64,000 nucleotides of DNA from Nonomuraea sp. SYSU D8015 (GCF_008065375.1 NZ_VJYI01000007.1:186001-250000), one strand, 5' to 3'. Shown: positions 52,132 to 61,483, numbered from the stretch's first letter. Made by a program: numbers and translations. Notes: a model not told the origin generated them from the letters alone.

Positions 52132-54474
52132 ATGCAACCAGGCACCAGCTTCTCGTCGATCGACCCGTGGACCGGGGCCGAGCGGCGCAGGTTCGCCGAC
52201 GCGACGGCGGCCGATCTCGATAAGGCCCTCGCGGCCGCGGCCGAGGCGTTCCCCCTCTGGGGCGGCTTCGACCCGGCCCCGCGCGCGGCGCTGCTGCGCC
52301 GGATCGCCGACGAGCTGACGGCCCGCCGGGGCGAGCTCGTGAAGGTCGCCGGCGAGGAGACCGGGCTCCCCGAGCGGCGGCTGGAGGGCGAGGTGGAGCG
52401 GACCTCGCTCCAGCTCACCCAGTTCGCGCGCCTGATCGAGAACGGTGACCACTTCGACGCGGTGATCGACCCGGCCGCGGGCGGCGCCCCCGACGTCCGC
52501 CGCGTCAACGTGCCCCTCGGGCCCGTCGCCGTGTTCGCGGCGAGTAACTTCCCGTTCGTGTTCAGCGTCGCCGGCACCGACACCGCCGCCGCGCTGGCCG
52601 CCGGGTGCCCGGTCATCGTCAAAGGGCATCCGTCCCACCCGGAGACCGCGGAGCTGACCGCCGCGGCGGTGGCCGCGGCCGGAGCGCCCATCGGGGTCTT
52701 CCACCTCCTGCAGGCAAGCGGGCTCGAGATCGCCCAGCGGCTGGTCACCGCGCCGGAGATCGCGGCCGTGGCCTTCACCGGCTCACTCGCCGGCGGGCGG
52801 GCGATCTTCGATCTCGCCGCCGCCCGCCCGCGCCCCATCCCGGTGTACGCCGAGATGGGCAGCCTCAACCCGGTGTTCCTCCTCCCCGGGGCGCTCGCCG
52901 AGAGCCCGGAGCGCTTGGCGGAGGCCTACGCGGACTCGCTGACCAGCGCCAACGGCCAGCTCTGCACCAAGCCCGGCGTGCTTTTCCTGCCCCGCGGTGA
53001 GGCCGGCGACCGGTTCCTGACGCACGCCGCGCACCGGCTGCGCGACCGGCCGCCCGCGATCATGCTGAACGCCTCCATGTGGGAGCGGCTGGTGGTGGGC
53101 GTCGCCGAGGCGGCCGAGCGGCCCGGCGTGCGCCTGCTCGCGGGGGAGAGCGCCCCGGACGGCGCCGGGTTCGCCTTCCCCTCCACTCTTCTGGAAAGCG
53201 ATCTGCACGCCTTCCTGGCCGACCCGGTGCTGCGCGAGGAGCGGTTCGGGCCGTTCGGCGTCGTCGTCCGCTACGACGATCCCGCCGAGCTGACGGCTGT
53301 GGCGCGCTCCCTCGACGGCCACCTCACGGGGACGATCCACCTCGGGCCCGGGGAGAGCGAGCTCGGGCGGCGGCTGGCCGGCGAACTGACGGCCCGCGTC
53401 GGCCGCATCGTGTGGAACGGCTGGCCCACCGGGGTCGCGGTCACCGGCGCCATGCACCACGGCGGGCCGTACCCGGCGACCACGAACGCCGCCGCCACCT
53501 CGGTGGGCACGAACGGCATCGCCAGGTTCCTGCGCCCGGTGGCGTACCAGGACAGCCCGCAGGACCAGCTCCCGCCGCCCTTGCGGGACGCCAACCCCCT
53601 GCGGATCGCCAGGAAGGTGGCCGGCCGGACGACCACGGAGCCGATCATCACGACGGAGCGGAGCGACGCCGCCCGCGGCGCCGTGCTGCTCCCGACGTTG
53701 CCCGCCAAGCCCCAGCCGAGCCCCGAGGCCGCCCGGGTGCTCGAGGAGGTGCCGGGGTATCTCGGCGTGCCGTTCGTCAGCCCGATCTTCCAGGCGCTGG
53801 CCGGTTATCCCGACTACCTCGTCCCGGCGTGGGACCGGTTCAAGCCGGTTCTCGGCTCGCCCGCGTTCAAGCAGGCCGCGGCCGGGCTGGGCGTGCCGAT
53901 CGGGCTGCTCCCGCCGCGCGAGGCGTGGCCGGCGGCCGCCGGCCACGACCTCCGGCTCTCCACGGTGACCTTCCACCGGTTGCTGCCGGAGCTCCTGCTG
54001 CTCGCCTCGTGCTGGTACCGGGGACTCGCCGTGGGCGACAGCGCCGTCCCGGTGCCGCCCGACCCGGGTCCGCGCGGCATCCCGCCGGAGGCGCTCAACC
54101 TCGTTCCCGACGCGACCCCGCCCGACGAGGAACTGGTCCGCGTGTACGAGGAGATCCGCATTCTGCACGATCACCCCCGCGTGCTGAGCTACTACCGCGC
54201 GATCGGGAGCCGGCCCGGCTTCCTGCCCGAGGTGTGGAAACGGCTGGAACCCATCGCCCGCGGCGCGGACTACGCCACCGCACGCGAAAAGGTGCTCGCC
54301 AAGGCCGCCGCCGCGGCCGCCACGCTGCCCGTCCCCGGGGTCGACACGGCGCACGCGGACGACGTGCGGGCGATCCTCGCGATCTTCCGGCTCCGCCTGA
54401 TCCCCTCCCTGCTGCTCGACACCGCCGTCGTCCTCGCGCTCCTCGGCGAGGACGCCGCGATCGTCACCGCCTGA
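52132..54474 (+). CDS. Fusion of 2-oxoglutarate-semialdehyde-type dehydrogenase and DehI-like dehalogenase domain
   Basis: One continuous 780-residue frame. Residues 1-500 are an aldehyde dehydrogenase of the alpha-ketoglutarate semialdehyde type: FAASNFPFVFSVAGTDTAAA, general-base Glu241 in YAEMGSLNPVFLLPG, catalytic Cys278 in ANGQLCTKPGVLF, and PYPATTNAAATSVGTNGIAR. Residues 500-530 are a charged linker. From 530 on it resembles the halocarboxylic acid dehydrogenase DehI family, two internal repeats: EEVPGYLGVPFVSPIFQALA, GYPDYLVPAWDRFKPVL, then VRVYEEIRILHDHPRVLSYY and GSRPGFLPEVWKRLEPIA. DehI enzymes hydrolyse 2-haloacids without an ester intermediate; whether the catalytic Asp is kept I cannot verify. 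No stop or start separates the parts. An earlier in-frame ATG at 52072 is less likely. Confidence 0.82.
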   Translation: MQPGTSFSSIDPWTGAERRRFADATAADLDKALAAAAEAFPLWGGFDPAPRAALLRRIADELTARRGELVKVAGEETGLPERRLEGEVERTSLQLTQFARLIENGDHFDAVIDPAAGGAPDVRRVNVPLGPVAVFAASNFPFVFSVAGTDTAAALAAGCPVIVKGHPSHPETAELTAAAVAAAGAPIGVFHLLQASGLEIAQRLVTAPEIAAVAFTGSLAGGRAIFDLAAARPRPIPVYAEMGSLNPVFLLPGALAESPERLAEAYADSLTSANGQLCTKPGVLFLPRGEAGDRFLTHAAHRLRDRPPAIMLNASMWERLVVGVAEAAERPGVRLLAGESAPDGAGFAFPSTLLESDLHAFLADPVLREERFGPFGVVVRYDDPAELTAVARSLDGHLTGTIHLGPGESELGRRLAGELTARVGRIVWNGWPTGVAVTGAMHHGGPYPATTNAAATSVGTNGIARFLRPVAYQDSPQDQLPPPLRDANPLRIARKVAGRTTTEPIITTERSDAARGAVLLPTLPAKPQPSPEAARVLEEVPGYLGVPFVSPIFQALAGYPDYLVPAWDRFKPVLGSPAFKQAAAGLGVPIGLLPPREAWPAAAGHDLRLSTVTFHRLLPELLLLASCWYRGLAVGDSAVPVPPDPGPRGIPPEALNLVPDATPPDEELVRVYEEIRILHDHPRVLSYYRAIGSRPGFLPEVWKRLEPIARGADYATAREKVLAKAAAAAATLPVPGVDTAHADDVRAILAIFRLRLIPSLLLDTAVVLALLGEDAAIVTA

Positions 54475-54491
54475 CCTCCCGGAGCCTCACC

Positions 54492-54656
54492 ATGCCCAAC
54501 ATCACCGTCGAGATCCTCACCGGGCGGACGGCGGCCCAGCGCGCCGAGTTCGCCCGCGTGGTGACCGACGCCGTCGTCGACGTCCTCGGCGCGCCGCGCC
54601 ACCTCGTGCGCATCTAGTTCACCGAGATCGAGCCCGGTCGAAGATCTGCTGGTACA
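54492..54656 (+). pseudogene. 4-oxalocrotonate tautomerase-like, premature stop
   Basis: MPNITVEILTGRTAAQRAEF, then TDAVVDVLGAPRHLVRI, TAG, then FTEIEPG: the tautomerase family frame continues beyond the stop at 54615-54617, so a single-base change appears to have cut the protein at 41 residues. Family members are 60-80 residues and begin with catalytic Pro1 (after Met removal), which is present (Met-Pro). GGAG lies 8 bases upstream of the ATG. It follows the fusion gene after 17 bases, so it belonged to the same catabolic operon. Confidence 0.65.
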
Positions 54657-54839
54657 TGGAGCAACCCCTCAGAGGGATCGGGATGCCCGCAGGCACGCGG
54701 AAGCGGCGCCGGGGCGATGGGGACAGAGGGAAGCGGCGATCCCCGATGCCGCGAGCCGGGAGGGGGCTGTCAGGCGGCCGGGCCGTCCGGCGGGGACGTG
54801 CTGATCTTCTTGGCGGAGACGAGGTCCCCGCCCAGGGCG
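54657..54839. other. Degenerate stretch between tautomerase and SDR remnants
   Basis: I find no family match in any frame. The SDR start that should lie here cannot be found, so the 5' part of that gene has probably been replaced or deleted. Confidence 0.4.
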
Positions 54840-55580
54840 AGCCGGTCTTCGGCATCGGCCGGGCCACCGCCCAGATGCTCGCCGGCCTCGGGGCGAGCGT
54901 CGTCTGCGCCGACCTCGACGGCGAGGGCGCCGCGGGAGACGGCCAAGACCGTCGCCGCCGAGGGCGGCACCGCCCGGGGGCTCGCCGCCGACCTGAGCGA
55001 CCGCGAGGACGTCGCGCGGGCCGTGCGGGCCACCGTGGACGCGTACGGCAGGCTCGACATCGGCGTTTCCACGCCCGGCATCAACATCCGCAAGCGCCTG
55101 GCCGCCTACACCGAGGAGGAGTTCGACCGCATCATCGGGCTCAACCTCAAGGGCACGTTCTCCTTCCTGCAGCAGGCCAGCGCGGTGATGGCCGAGCAGG
55201 GCGGCGGCAGCCTCATCGCGTGCTCGTCCATGCGGGCGCTGATGGTCGAGCCCGGGCTCGGCGTGTACGCCTCCACGAAGGCGGCGATCCTGCAGATGGT
55301 GCGCGGGCTCGCCACCGAGGTCGGCCCTCAGGGGGTCCGGGTCAACGCCATCGCCCCCGGGGTCATCGACACGCCGCTCACCCGGCCGCTGTGGGACGAC
55401 GTCAAGGCCAGGGAGGCCTACAGCGCGCACACCGTCTTCGGCAGGTGGGGCAGCGCCGACGAGGTCGCCTCCGCGGTGGCGTTCCTGGCCAGTGACGCGG
55501 CCTCGTACATCACCGGGGCCAACCTCGTCGTCGACGCGGGCTGGACCATCATGGACGGCCGCTTCGACCCGGGCCGCTGA
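54840..55580 (+). pseudogene. Short-chain dehydrogenase/reductase, 5' part broken
   Basis: Classical SDR of about 250 residues. GIGRATAQMLAGLGASVVCA is the cofactor motif but lacks the preceding strand and start. Near 54940 the frame shifts, after which RETAKTVAAEGGTARGLAAD, LDIGVSTPGINIRKR (the NAG position is now STPG), SLIACSSMRAL with the catalytic Ser, YASTKAAI with Tyr and Lys, and APGVIDTPL follow to the end. The catalytic triad is intact but no single frame can express the cofactor site, so it is non-functional unless the shift is a sequence error. Same strand and close to the fusion gene, so probably once in its operon. Confidence 0.7.
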
Positions 55581-55659
55581 CCTCCGCCCCGCCTTTTCTC
55601 CACGGTCGAGGTGTGCATATCGCTGTCGCCGATGGGCAATCGCTGGTATGGCTGGAATC

Positions 55660-56328
55660 ATGATCTTCACGAGACGGGCGGTCCGAGTCGCCCTCCTCAC
55701 GCTCCTGGTCATCCCTGTCGGCGCCGTCGTCGCCACCCCGCAGCCGGCGGAGGCGGCCCCGCGCAAGCGGTTACCGGCCGAGAGCGGGGCGGCGGCGGCC
55801 CGCCGCATGCTGGCCCAGCTGAAGGTCGCCAGGCCGTTGTCCATCCGCGGCTACAGTCACAAGCGGTTCCAGCCCCGCTGGGCGCACCACAAGGGGACAT
55901 GCGACGCGCGAGAGGTGGTCCTGGCCCGCGACGGGCGAAAAGTACGCAGGAACGCGGCCTGCCATCCCGTGAAAGGCGTCTGGTACAGCCCGTACGACGG
56001 CAAGCGGCTGAAGAGCGAGAAGCTCGTGGACGTCGACCATCTGGTGCCGCTGGCGTACGCGTGGCGCTCCGGCGCAAAGAGATGGAGCCAGGCGCGGCGG
56101 CGCGCCTTCGCCAACGACCTCGCCCGTCCCGAGCTGATCACGGTCAGCCACTCCGCCAACATCGCCAAGGGGGGCCAGGGACCGCAGAGCTGGCGCCCGC
56201 AGCGCCGCGCCTACTGGTGCCGTTACGCGATCTCATGGATCACGGTGAAGCACCACTACCGGCTCTTCGTGACCCGGAGGGAGCGGGAGGCCCTGCACAA
56301 CATGCTCCGCACGTGCGGCACGCGATGA
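55660..56328 (+). CDS. Secreted HNH endonuclease-fold protein (GmrSD C-terminal / DUF1524 type)
   Basis: 222 residues from the ATG at 55660 (an alternative ATG 12 bases upstream is in frame). Signal peptide VALLTLLVIPVGAVVATPQP, cleavage near AEA-AP. The nuclease part has LVDVDHLVPLAYAWRSGAKR with the DH motif of the beta-beta-alpha-metal fold, FANDLARPELITVSHSANIA and GPQSWRPQRRAYWCRYA. In this family His and Asn or Lys bind metal and DNA phosphate. The two pairs of Cys (CDAREVV and ACHPVK, WCRYA and RTCG) probably form disulphides, fitting secretion. Probable extracellular DNase. No immunity gene is visible. Confidence 0.87.
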   Translation: MIFTRRAVRVALLTLLVIPVGAVVATPQPAEAAPRKRLPAESGAAAARRMLAQLKVARPLSIRGYSHKRFQPRWAHHKGTCDAREVVLARDGRKVRRNAACHPVKGVWYSPYDGKRLKSEKLVDVDHLVPLAYAWRSGAKRWSQARRRAFANDLARPELITVSHSANIAKGGQGPQSWRPQRRAYWCRYAISWITVKHHYRLFVTRREREALHNMLRTCGTR

Positions 56329-56340
56329 TCCGCATTCGCC

Positions 56341-57474
56341 TCACGCCCCCTGCTTGCCGAGGTCGGCCCGGTGCAGCAGGCGTCTGCCGAGGCGCTGGGC
56401 CGGGGCCTCGATCAGGTGGTGGGTCAGGAGGCTGAGCGGGATCAGGACGAGGAAGAACAGGGCCAGGTCCGGGACCACGTACAGCAGCATCGGGTGCAGC
56501 AGGTAGACGGAGAAGCTGATCACGCCGAGGCGCTGCAGCCAACCGGGGAACGCCCGCCCGCGGAGGGCCAGCGTCAGCCCGAACATGGCGAACGCCAGCA
56601 CGAGCGCCGGCGCCCAGGCGGGATCCTCCTTGGCGGGGATCCCGCACCCCACCACCGCCGCCACGGCGACCGCCGCCGTGCGCCAGGAGATCGTCCCCTG
56701 CTCGGCCCGGTACATCGCCGTTCCCGCGAACATCGTCGCCAGGGCGATCATGCCCTGCCAGGTGCCGCCCCGGCTGCCCAGGGCCACCAGCGCCAGGCCG
56801 AGCAGACCGCCCGCGACCGCGGCCACCGTACGTGTCCTGCCGCTCGCCAGCACGGTCACCGCGATGGCCGCGACGACCGCGAGGCCGAGCAGCGCGGCGG
56901 CGAGGTCGGCGCGGCCGTTGATCGCGGTCCGCGGCATCAGCAGGCCGAGGGGCACGGCCAGCAGCGCGAGGACGACGGCGATCCCCGCCGACCTACCGGC
57001 CTGCCGCGCCGCCAGCAGCGCGACGCTCATCAGGTAGAACGCCATCTCGTACGAGAGCGTCCACGTCACGCTGATGATGGCGGGCAGGTTGAGCAGTTCC
57101 TGCAGCATCGTCAGGTTGCCGAGCACGACGAGGGGGAGTGGGCGCTCGCTCAGCTTCGGTTCGAGCGGCACCGCGCCCAGCTGGGCGAGGAGCAGGACCA
57201 GGCCGCAGGCGGCGAGCAGCAGCGGCAGGAGGCGGAAGGCCCGGCCGCCCCAGAAGGCGCGCAGGTCGCCGCGCCGCTCCAGGGAGGCCGGGATGATGTA
57301 GCCGCTGACGAGGAAGAACACGAACACGCCCCACGTGCCCAGATCGACCCGGCTGTCCACCGCCGCCCAGAAGGCCGGGACGAACGTCCAGCCGGCGTGA
57401 TGCATGCTGACGGCCAGCGCTGCCGGCCCCCGCAGGGCGTCCAACCAGGCCAGCCGGGCGGGGGTTGGGGACAT
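56341..57474 (-). CDS. Acyltransferase-3 family membrane protein (OafA/YrhL-like)
   Basis: 377 residues, about 10 transmembrane segments. LAWLDALRGPAALAVSMHHA carries the family's R-x10-H signature (Arg and His of the active site), GVFVFFLVSGYIIPASLERR the next block, and SFSVYLLHPMLLYVVPD the late one. It moves acetyl or other acyl groups onto sugars of the cell surface or onto antibiotics. Convergent with the secreted HNH gene. The ribosome site is weak. Confidence 0.9.
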   Translation of the reverse strand: MSPTPARLAWLDALRGPAALAVSMHHAGWTFVPAFWAAVDSRVDLGTWGVFVFFLVSGYIIPASLERRGDLRAFWGGRAFRLLPLLLAACGLVLLLAQLGAVPLEPKLSERPLPLVVLGNLTMLQELLNLPAIISVTWTLSYEMAFYLMSVALLAARQAGRSAGIAVVLALLAVPLGLLMPRTAINGRADLAAALLGLAVVAAIAVTVLASGRTRTVAAVAGGLLGLALVALGSRGGTWQGMIALATMFAGTAMYRAEQGTISWRTAAVAVAAVVGCGIPAKEDPAWAPALVLAFAMFGLTLALRGRAFPGWLQRLGVISFSVYLLHPMLLYVVPDLALFFLVLIPLSLLTHHLIEAPAQRLGRRLLHRADLGKQGA

Positions 57475-57639
57475 TTGCCGGATTTTATGCCATCAGAGGG
57501 GCTTGTGTGGCCTTTGGGGACGTGGGCCAGGCTCGGCGCGCTCGCTCTCCTGCACGCCCTCGGCGACCCGCCCCCGGGGCCCGTCGTCGGCCCGGGGGTG
57601 GGCCGCCTGAGAGGCGTTGACGCCGCGCGAGCGCGAGGG

Positions 57640-58646
57640 CTACGCGGTGTAGGGGAGGTGCTCGGGCAGCACCTGGCCGCGCAGCGGGTGTCCGGCGCGG
57701 AGGCGTTCGAGCTCGGCGACGGCGAATTCGCCGAGCCGGCGCAGCTCGCGTCCCTGCGCGCCGGCCAGGTGCGGGGTGATGAAGACGTTCGGCAGGCCGA
57801 AGAGCGGGTGACCGGCCGGCAGCGGCTCGGGGTCGGTGACGTCGAGGACGGCGGAGATGCGGCCGGACGCGCACTCGCCGACGAGCGCGTCGGTGTCGAT
57901 CAGCGAGCCGCGCGCGGTGTTGATCACTACGGCCTGGTCGGGCAGGAGGCCGAGCCGGCGCCGGTCGAGCAGGTGGCGGGTCTCCGGGAGCGCGGGGGCG
58001 TGCACGGTGACCAGGTCGCTGCGCCGGCACAGCGCGTCGAGGTCCACCAGTTCGGCGCCCAGCCGGGCGGCCTCGTCGGGACCGACCTTGGGTCCGACAG
58101 CAGGACGCGTACGTCGAAGGCCCGCAGCCGGTGCAGGACGAGCCGGCCGATGCGCGAGGCGCCGATGACGCCGACCGTGCAGTCGTGCAACCCGGTGCCC
58201 GCGCCGGGCCGCCACAGGGACTCGTCGTCCCCGTTCGCGTAGTGGCGGGCCCGGCCGAAGGCGCGCTTGGCGCCCATGACGAGCGCGGCGACGGTGAAGT
58301 CGGCCACGGGCACGGCGTTGGCCTGCGCCGCCGAGGACACGACGATCCCGCGGTCGAAGACGACGGGATCCACCATGGCCTTGACGGTGCCGGCGGCATG
58401 CAGGATCGCCCGCAGGCCGGGCGCCGCGTCGAGGACCCCGGCGTCGATCCGCGGGCATCCCCATCCGGTGAGGAGGATCTCCGCCCGTGCCAGCGCCCTG
58501 GCCGCCTCCGGGCCGTCGAAGGACGTGAACGCCGTGGCGGCGTCGAGGTCCGCCGATCGGCGCAACCGGAGGAGGAGGCCGGACGGGAAGACGCCGGGGA
58601 AGGCCCAGGGCGCGATCGCGAAGACCGCGACGGGTCGCCGTGGCAC
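57640..58646 (-). pseudogene. D-2-hydroxyacid dehydrogenase, one frameshift
   Basis: 335-codon gene in two frames. From the GTG at 58646 (AAGGAG 8 bases upstream): VPRRPVAVFAIAPWAFPGVF and VADFTVAALVMGAKRAFGRA, then VGVIGASRIGRLVLHRLRAF with the NAD site GxSxxGR. At about 58090 one base is missing after LLSDP; one frame over comes VGPDEAARLGAELVDLDALC, VINTARGSLIDTDALV with catalytic Arg, VLDVTDPEPL with Glu, and NVFITPHLAGAQ with His. All three catalytic residues are kept, so a sequence error is as likely as decay. It lies downstream of the YetA-like gene on the same strand, so it is probably part of the same sugar-acid pathway. Confidence 0.78.
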
Positions 58647-58696
58647 GGACGGAGCTCCTTCATATCGGGATCGATGAGGTGTGGGCGGCTGGTGGT

Positions 58697-61387
58697 TTAC
58701 GCGGGAAGGTGGTCGCCCACGAGGGCGAGGCATTGGATGGCGGCCAGGCCGTACTGCGAGGAGGCGTTGGTCGAGGCGAAGGCGGTCTCGTCGACGGGCT
58801 TGAGCACCTTCGAGCCCTCCACGCGCACCGCCTTGAACTCCAGACTCTTGGGGTACCCGGCGTGGCCGGTGTCGAACTCCTTCCACGCCCGCGCGGCCAG
58901 CGTCGCGTCGCCGAGCTTGGCGGCGGCGTAGGCGGTCAGCCGGGAGTGGGCCTGGCGCAGGTTCAGGTTGCCCCAGGACTTGCCCGTCTCCGCCTGCTGC
59001 TCGGCGGCGGTGCCGTTGTAGAGGCGGCAATACTGCAGCCACGCCCTGGTGAACGCCTCGTCCCCGGTCAGGTGGATGAGCTCGCTGCAGACCTCGACCA
59101 GCCCGAACACGGCGCCGAGCGAGCCGACGCTGACGGCCGGCTCGGTGGGCTTGAAGGTGCCGTCGTCGAGGTCGTACAGGCCGCCGCCGCGCGCGAAGCC
59201 GTTGGGCATCGCGGCGATGGAACGCATGCTGTTCAGGAGCTTCTCCTTGGCGACGGGGTCGCCGCCGCGCTCCCACTCGGTCAGCCAGGCCAGGGCGAGG
59301 CCGCTCCAGTCGGTCCCGGTGCCGACGGACAGGGCGTGCGGGTCCGGCTCGTACGGGCCCGTGCGGATCTTGCGGATGGGGTCCAGGACCAGGAACGTCT
59401 TGTCGGAATCCACGAGATCGCGCATCAGGTCGCCGATGCGCTCGTCGGCGGTGAGGAAGTACAGGAACCGCCGGTAGCCGGCGGTGCTGATGCGCAGCTG
59501 CTTGGCGCTGTCGGCCCAGTGCTGCACGCCGTGCCGGGTCCCCAGGTCCCGCCATTTGCCGAGGTGGTAGACGTCGACCTCGCCGGTGTGCCGGGTCATC
59601 GCCTCGGCGAAGCGGAACGCCTCGGCCTTGCCGGTGCGCAGGTAGTGGTACCAGAGCCACAGGTCGGGCGAGAGCTCGGAGTTGGCCCAGGCGTAGCCGC
59701 CGACGTCGTAACGCCAGACGTGCCGGTCGGGATCGTAGCTGTGCATGATGTCGCCGTAGTCCCAGAAGCCGTACCAGGAGCGCTGCTCGACCTGCTCGCT
59801 GTGGAAGTCGAACAGGAAGTCCAGACGGTCCTCGATGCGGGCCTTGGCGGGGGTGGAGCGGTCGACCGGAGACCAGTCGCCGAACACCTTGGCCGCGTGC
59901 AGGTGCGCGGGCGGCGCGACGACGAGCGGCGGCGTCCGCACGGCCTCCGCCAGCTCCGCCACCTTCTCGGCGGCCGGCGTGGCCTCGAGCGCCCAGAACA
60001 TCAGCTCGCTGGTACGCGCCACGCCGTAGGGCGTGCCGAAGCCGGGCTCGTAGTCCTCGTAGGAGATCTCCAGCCCTTCCAGCTGCTCGGCGTAGGTGTC
60101 CTGGCCCATGCCGTCGTGGTAGAAGCGCAGGTCCATGGGCCCGGCGTCCGGCGACCACAGCCACACGGTGGCCTCGGCGACGTCGCCGGCCGCGCCGCGG
60201 ATGTCGAGCTGGGTGGGGTGGAGCTGCCAGAAGTTCCGCAGGCCGAACGCGAAGCCGCCGCTGGGGCCGCCGACGTAGCCGAGCCCGCCCGCCCGGCCGC
60301 CGGAGTCCACCGGGATCCAGCCGTGACCCGGCTTGGTGCGCTTGCGGACCTGGAAGCCGTCGGCGGTGAGCTGGCGCAGCGAGTAGTCGCCGAAGGCGGG
60401 GATGAGGTGCAGCCGGGAGCTGACCCGGGTGTCCCAGGTCTCCACCGGCGGGGTGGCCTGCCCGGCGACCTGCGCCTGGCGGACCGCGGCGCCCGGGTCG
60501 CGGCGCAGGCCGGTGATGCCGCGCACCGCCTCCGCCAGGACGCCGTCGCCCGTTCCCGCGAAGCGCACGTGCCGGTTGTACAGCTCGTCGCGCATCGGCA
60601 CCTCGAACCGGATGCCGAGCCCTCTGATGAAGTCCTTCTTCTCGTTCCCGTCGTACACGAACGTGTGCACCGCGCGGATGCCGTCGCCGCCGGCGTACAG
60701 GTACAGCCGCACCACGAACGGCAGCCAGGACCGGCCGCCGCGCCGGTGCCTGCCCACGATCTTGACCACGGCGCGCACCGGGCCGGACTGCTCGACGGTC
60801 ACCTTCTCGGTCCGGCCCTCGAACCGCTCGACCTTCACCGAGCCCGACTCGTCGTCGCCCGACTCGTCCTGCCGCAGGCAGATGAGGTGCCCGGCGCGGG
60901 CGATCTCGCGGTCTCCGCGGATGATCGAGCCCACCAGGCGCTCGCCCTTCTTCGGGATCCGTAACCTGATCACGCCGGTGTCGACCGCGACCTCGTCGCG
61001 GCCGTCCTCGACCGTGACCGCCTTGGCTGGGGCGGCGGGGGAGCCGGGGCCGAGCACGTACTGCTCCGACGGCGCGATCTCCGGTCCGATGGCGTGCGCG
61101 GTCCACTTCAGCGACCCGTCCGGCCAGTACGCCGTCGCCCACGTCTGCATCGGCACCTGCGTGCCGGCCGCCGTGCGCAGGGCGAAGGTCTGGTCCTTGG
61201 GAACCGTGCCCTTGGGCCAGGGGACGCCCCAGGTCGTCCCGGCGGCGAGCCGGCGGGGGAGGCCCTCCAGCCACGTCAGCCGGACGCCTTCGTCCGCGTG
61301 CGCCGCACCGGCGCTCCAGCCGATCTGCCCGGCGGCGCCCACCAGCGCCGCGCTCTTGATCAGGGTACGTCGGGACATCGTCGCCAT
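58697..61387 (-). CDS. Tat-exported YetA / exo-rhamnogalacturonan-lyase-like protein
   Basis: 896 residues from the ATG at 61387 (GGAG 5-9 bases upstream). Tat signal MSRRTLIKSAALVGAAGQIG. The N-terminal RIFT-barrel-like domain reads VRLTWLEGLPRRLAAGTTWG and GVPWPKGTVPKDQTFALRTA, and the central part includes RSWYGFWDYGDIMHSYDPDR and RYDVGGYAWANSELSPDLWL, as in the PcRGLX/YetA family; the C-terminal half is an alpha/alpha barrel (LHLGKWRDLGTRHGVQHW-like blocks). Fungal PcRGLX is an exolytic rhamnogalacturonan lyase; bacterial members are uncharacterised to my knowledge. The promoter has a perfect LacI-type operator shared with the neighbouring loci. Confidence 0.85.
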   Translation of the reverse strand: MATMSRRTLIKSAALVGAAGQIGWSAGAAHADEGVRLTWLEGLPRRLAAGTTWGVPWPKGTVPKDQTFALRTAAGTQVPMQTWATAYWPDGSLKWTAHAIGPEIAPSEQYVLGPGSPAAPAKAVTVEDGRDEVAVDTGVIRLRIPKKGERLVGSIIRGDREIARAGHLICLRQDESGDDESGSVKVERFEGRTEKVTVEQSGPVRAVVKIVGRHRRGGRSWLPFVVRLYLYAGGDGIRAVHTFVYDGNEKKDFIRGLGIRFEVPMRDELYNRHVRFAGTGDGVLAEAVRGITGLRRDPGAAVRQAQVAGQATPPVETWDTRVSSRLHLIPAFGDYSLRQLTADGFQVRKRTKPGHGWIPVDSGGRAGGLGYVGGPSGGFAFGLRNFWQLHPTQLDIRGAAGDVAEATVWLWSPDAGPMDLRFYHDGMGQDTYAEQLEGLEISYEDYEPGFGTPYGVARTSELMFWALEATPAAEKVAELAEAVRTPPLVVAPPAHLHAAKVFGDWSPVDRSTPAKARIEDRLDFLFDFHSEQVEQRSWYGFWDYGDIMHSYDPDRHVWRYDVGGYAWANSELSPDLWLWYHYLRTGKAEAFRFAEAMTRHTGEVDVYHLGKWRDLGTRHGVQHWADSAKQLRISTAGYRRFLYFLTADERIGDLMRDLVDSDKTFLVLDPIRKIRTGPYEPDPHALSVGTGTDWSGLALAWLTEWERGGDPVAKEKLLNSMRSIAAMPNGFARGGGLYDLDDGTFKPTEPAVSVGSLGAVFGLVEVCSELIHLTGDEAFTRAWLQYCRLYNGTAAEQQAETGKSWGNLNLRQAHSRLTAYAAAKLGDATLAARAWKEFDTGHAGYPKSLEFKAVRVEGSKVLKPVDETAFASTNASSQYGLAAIQCLALVGDHLPA

Positions 61388-61399
61388 GAGGACTCCATC

Positions 61400-61415
61400 G
61401 GTTAAACCGTTTACA
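61400..61415. promoter_or_regulatory. LacI operator 1 (identical 16-mer)
   Basis: GGTTAAACCGTTTACA at 61400-61415, 13 bases upstream of the YetA-like gene start. It contains the perfect 11-base palindrome TAAACCGTTTA (61403-61413). The same 16-mer occurs at 62681-62696, and a looser relative stands at 61581-61594. Confidence 0.85.
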
Positions 61416-61483
61416 CGGACGAGATAGGACCATGAGCTAGGAGTCACGTCAAGATCTGGCGTTCGCCGGACGGAAACATTGAA

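Noticed and set aside
55660-56328. HNH protein considered as a restriction enzyme or toxin with an immunity partner
   Set aside because: It has a secretion signal and no methylase, specificity or small immunity gene next to it; the neighbour is an acyltransferase.
57927-61433. Open frame of 1168 codons on the minus strand spanning the YetA-like and dehydrogenase genes
   Set aside because: Only its last part is real (the first frame of the D-2-hydroxyacid dehydrogenase); the rest is a shadow of the YetA-like gene.
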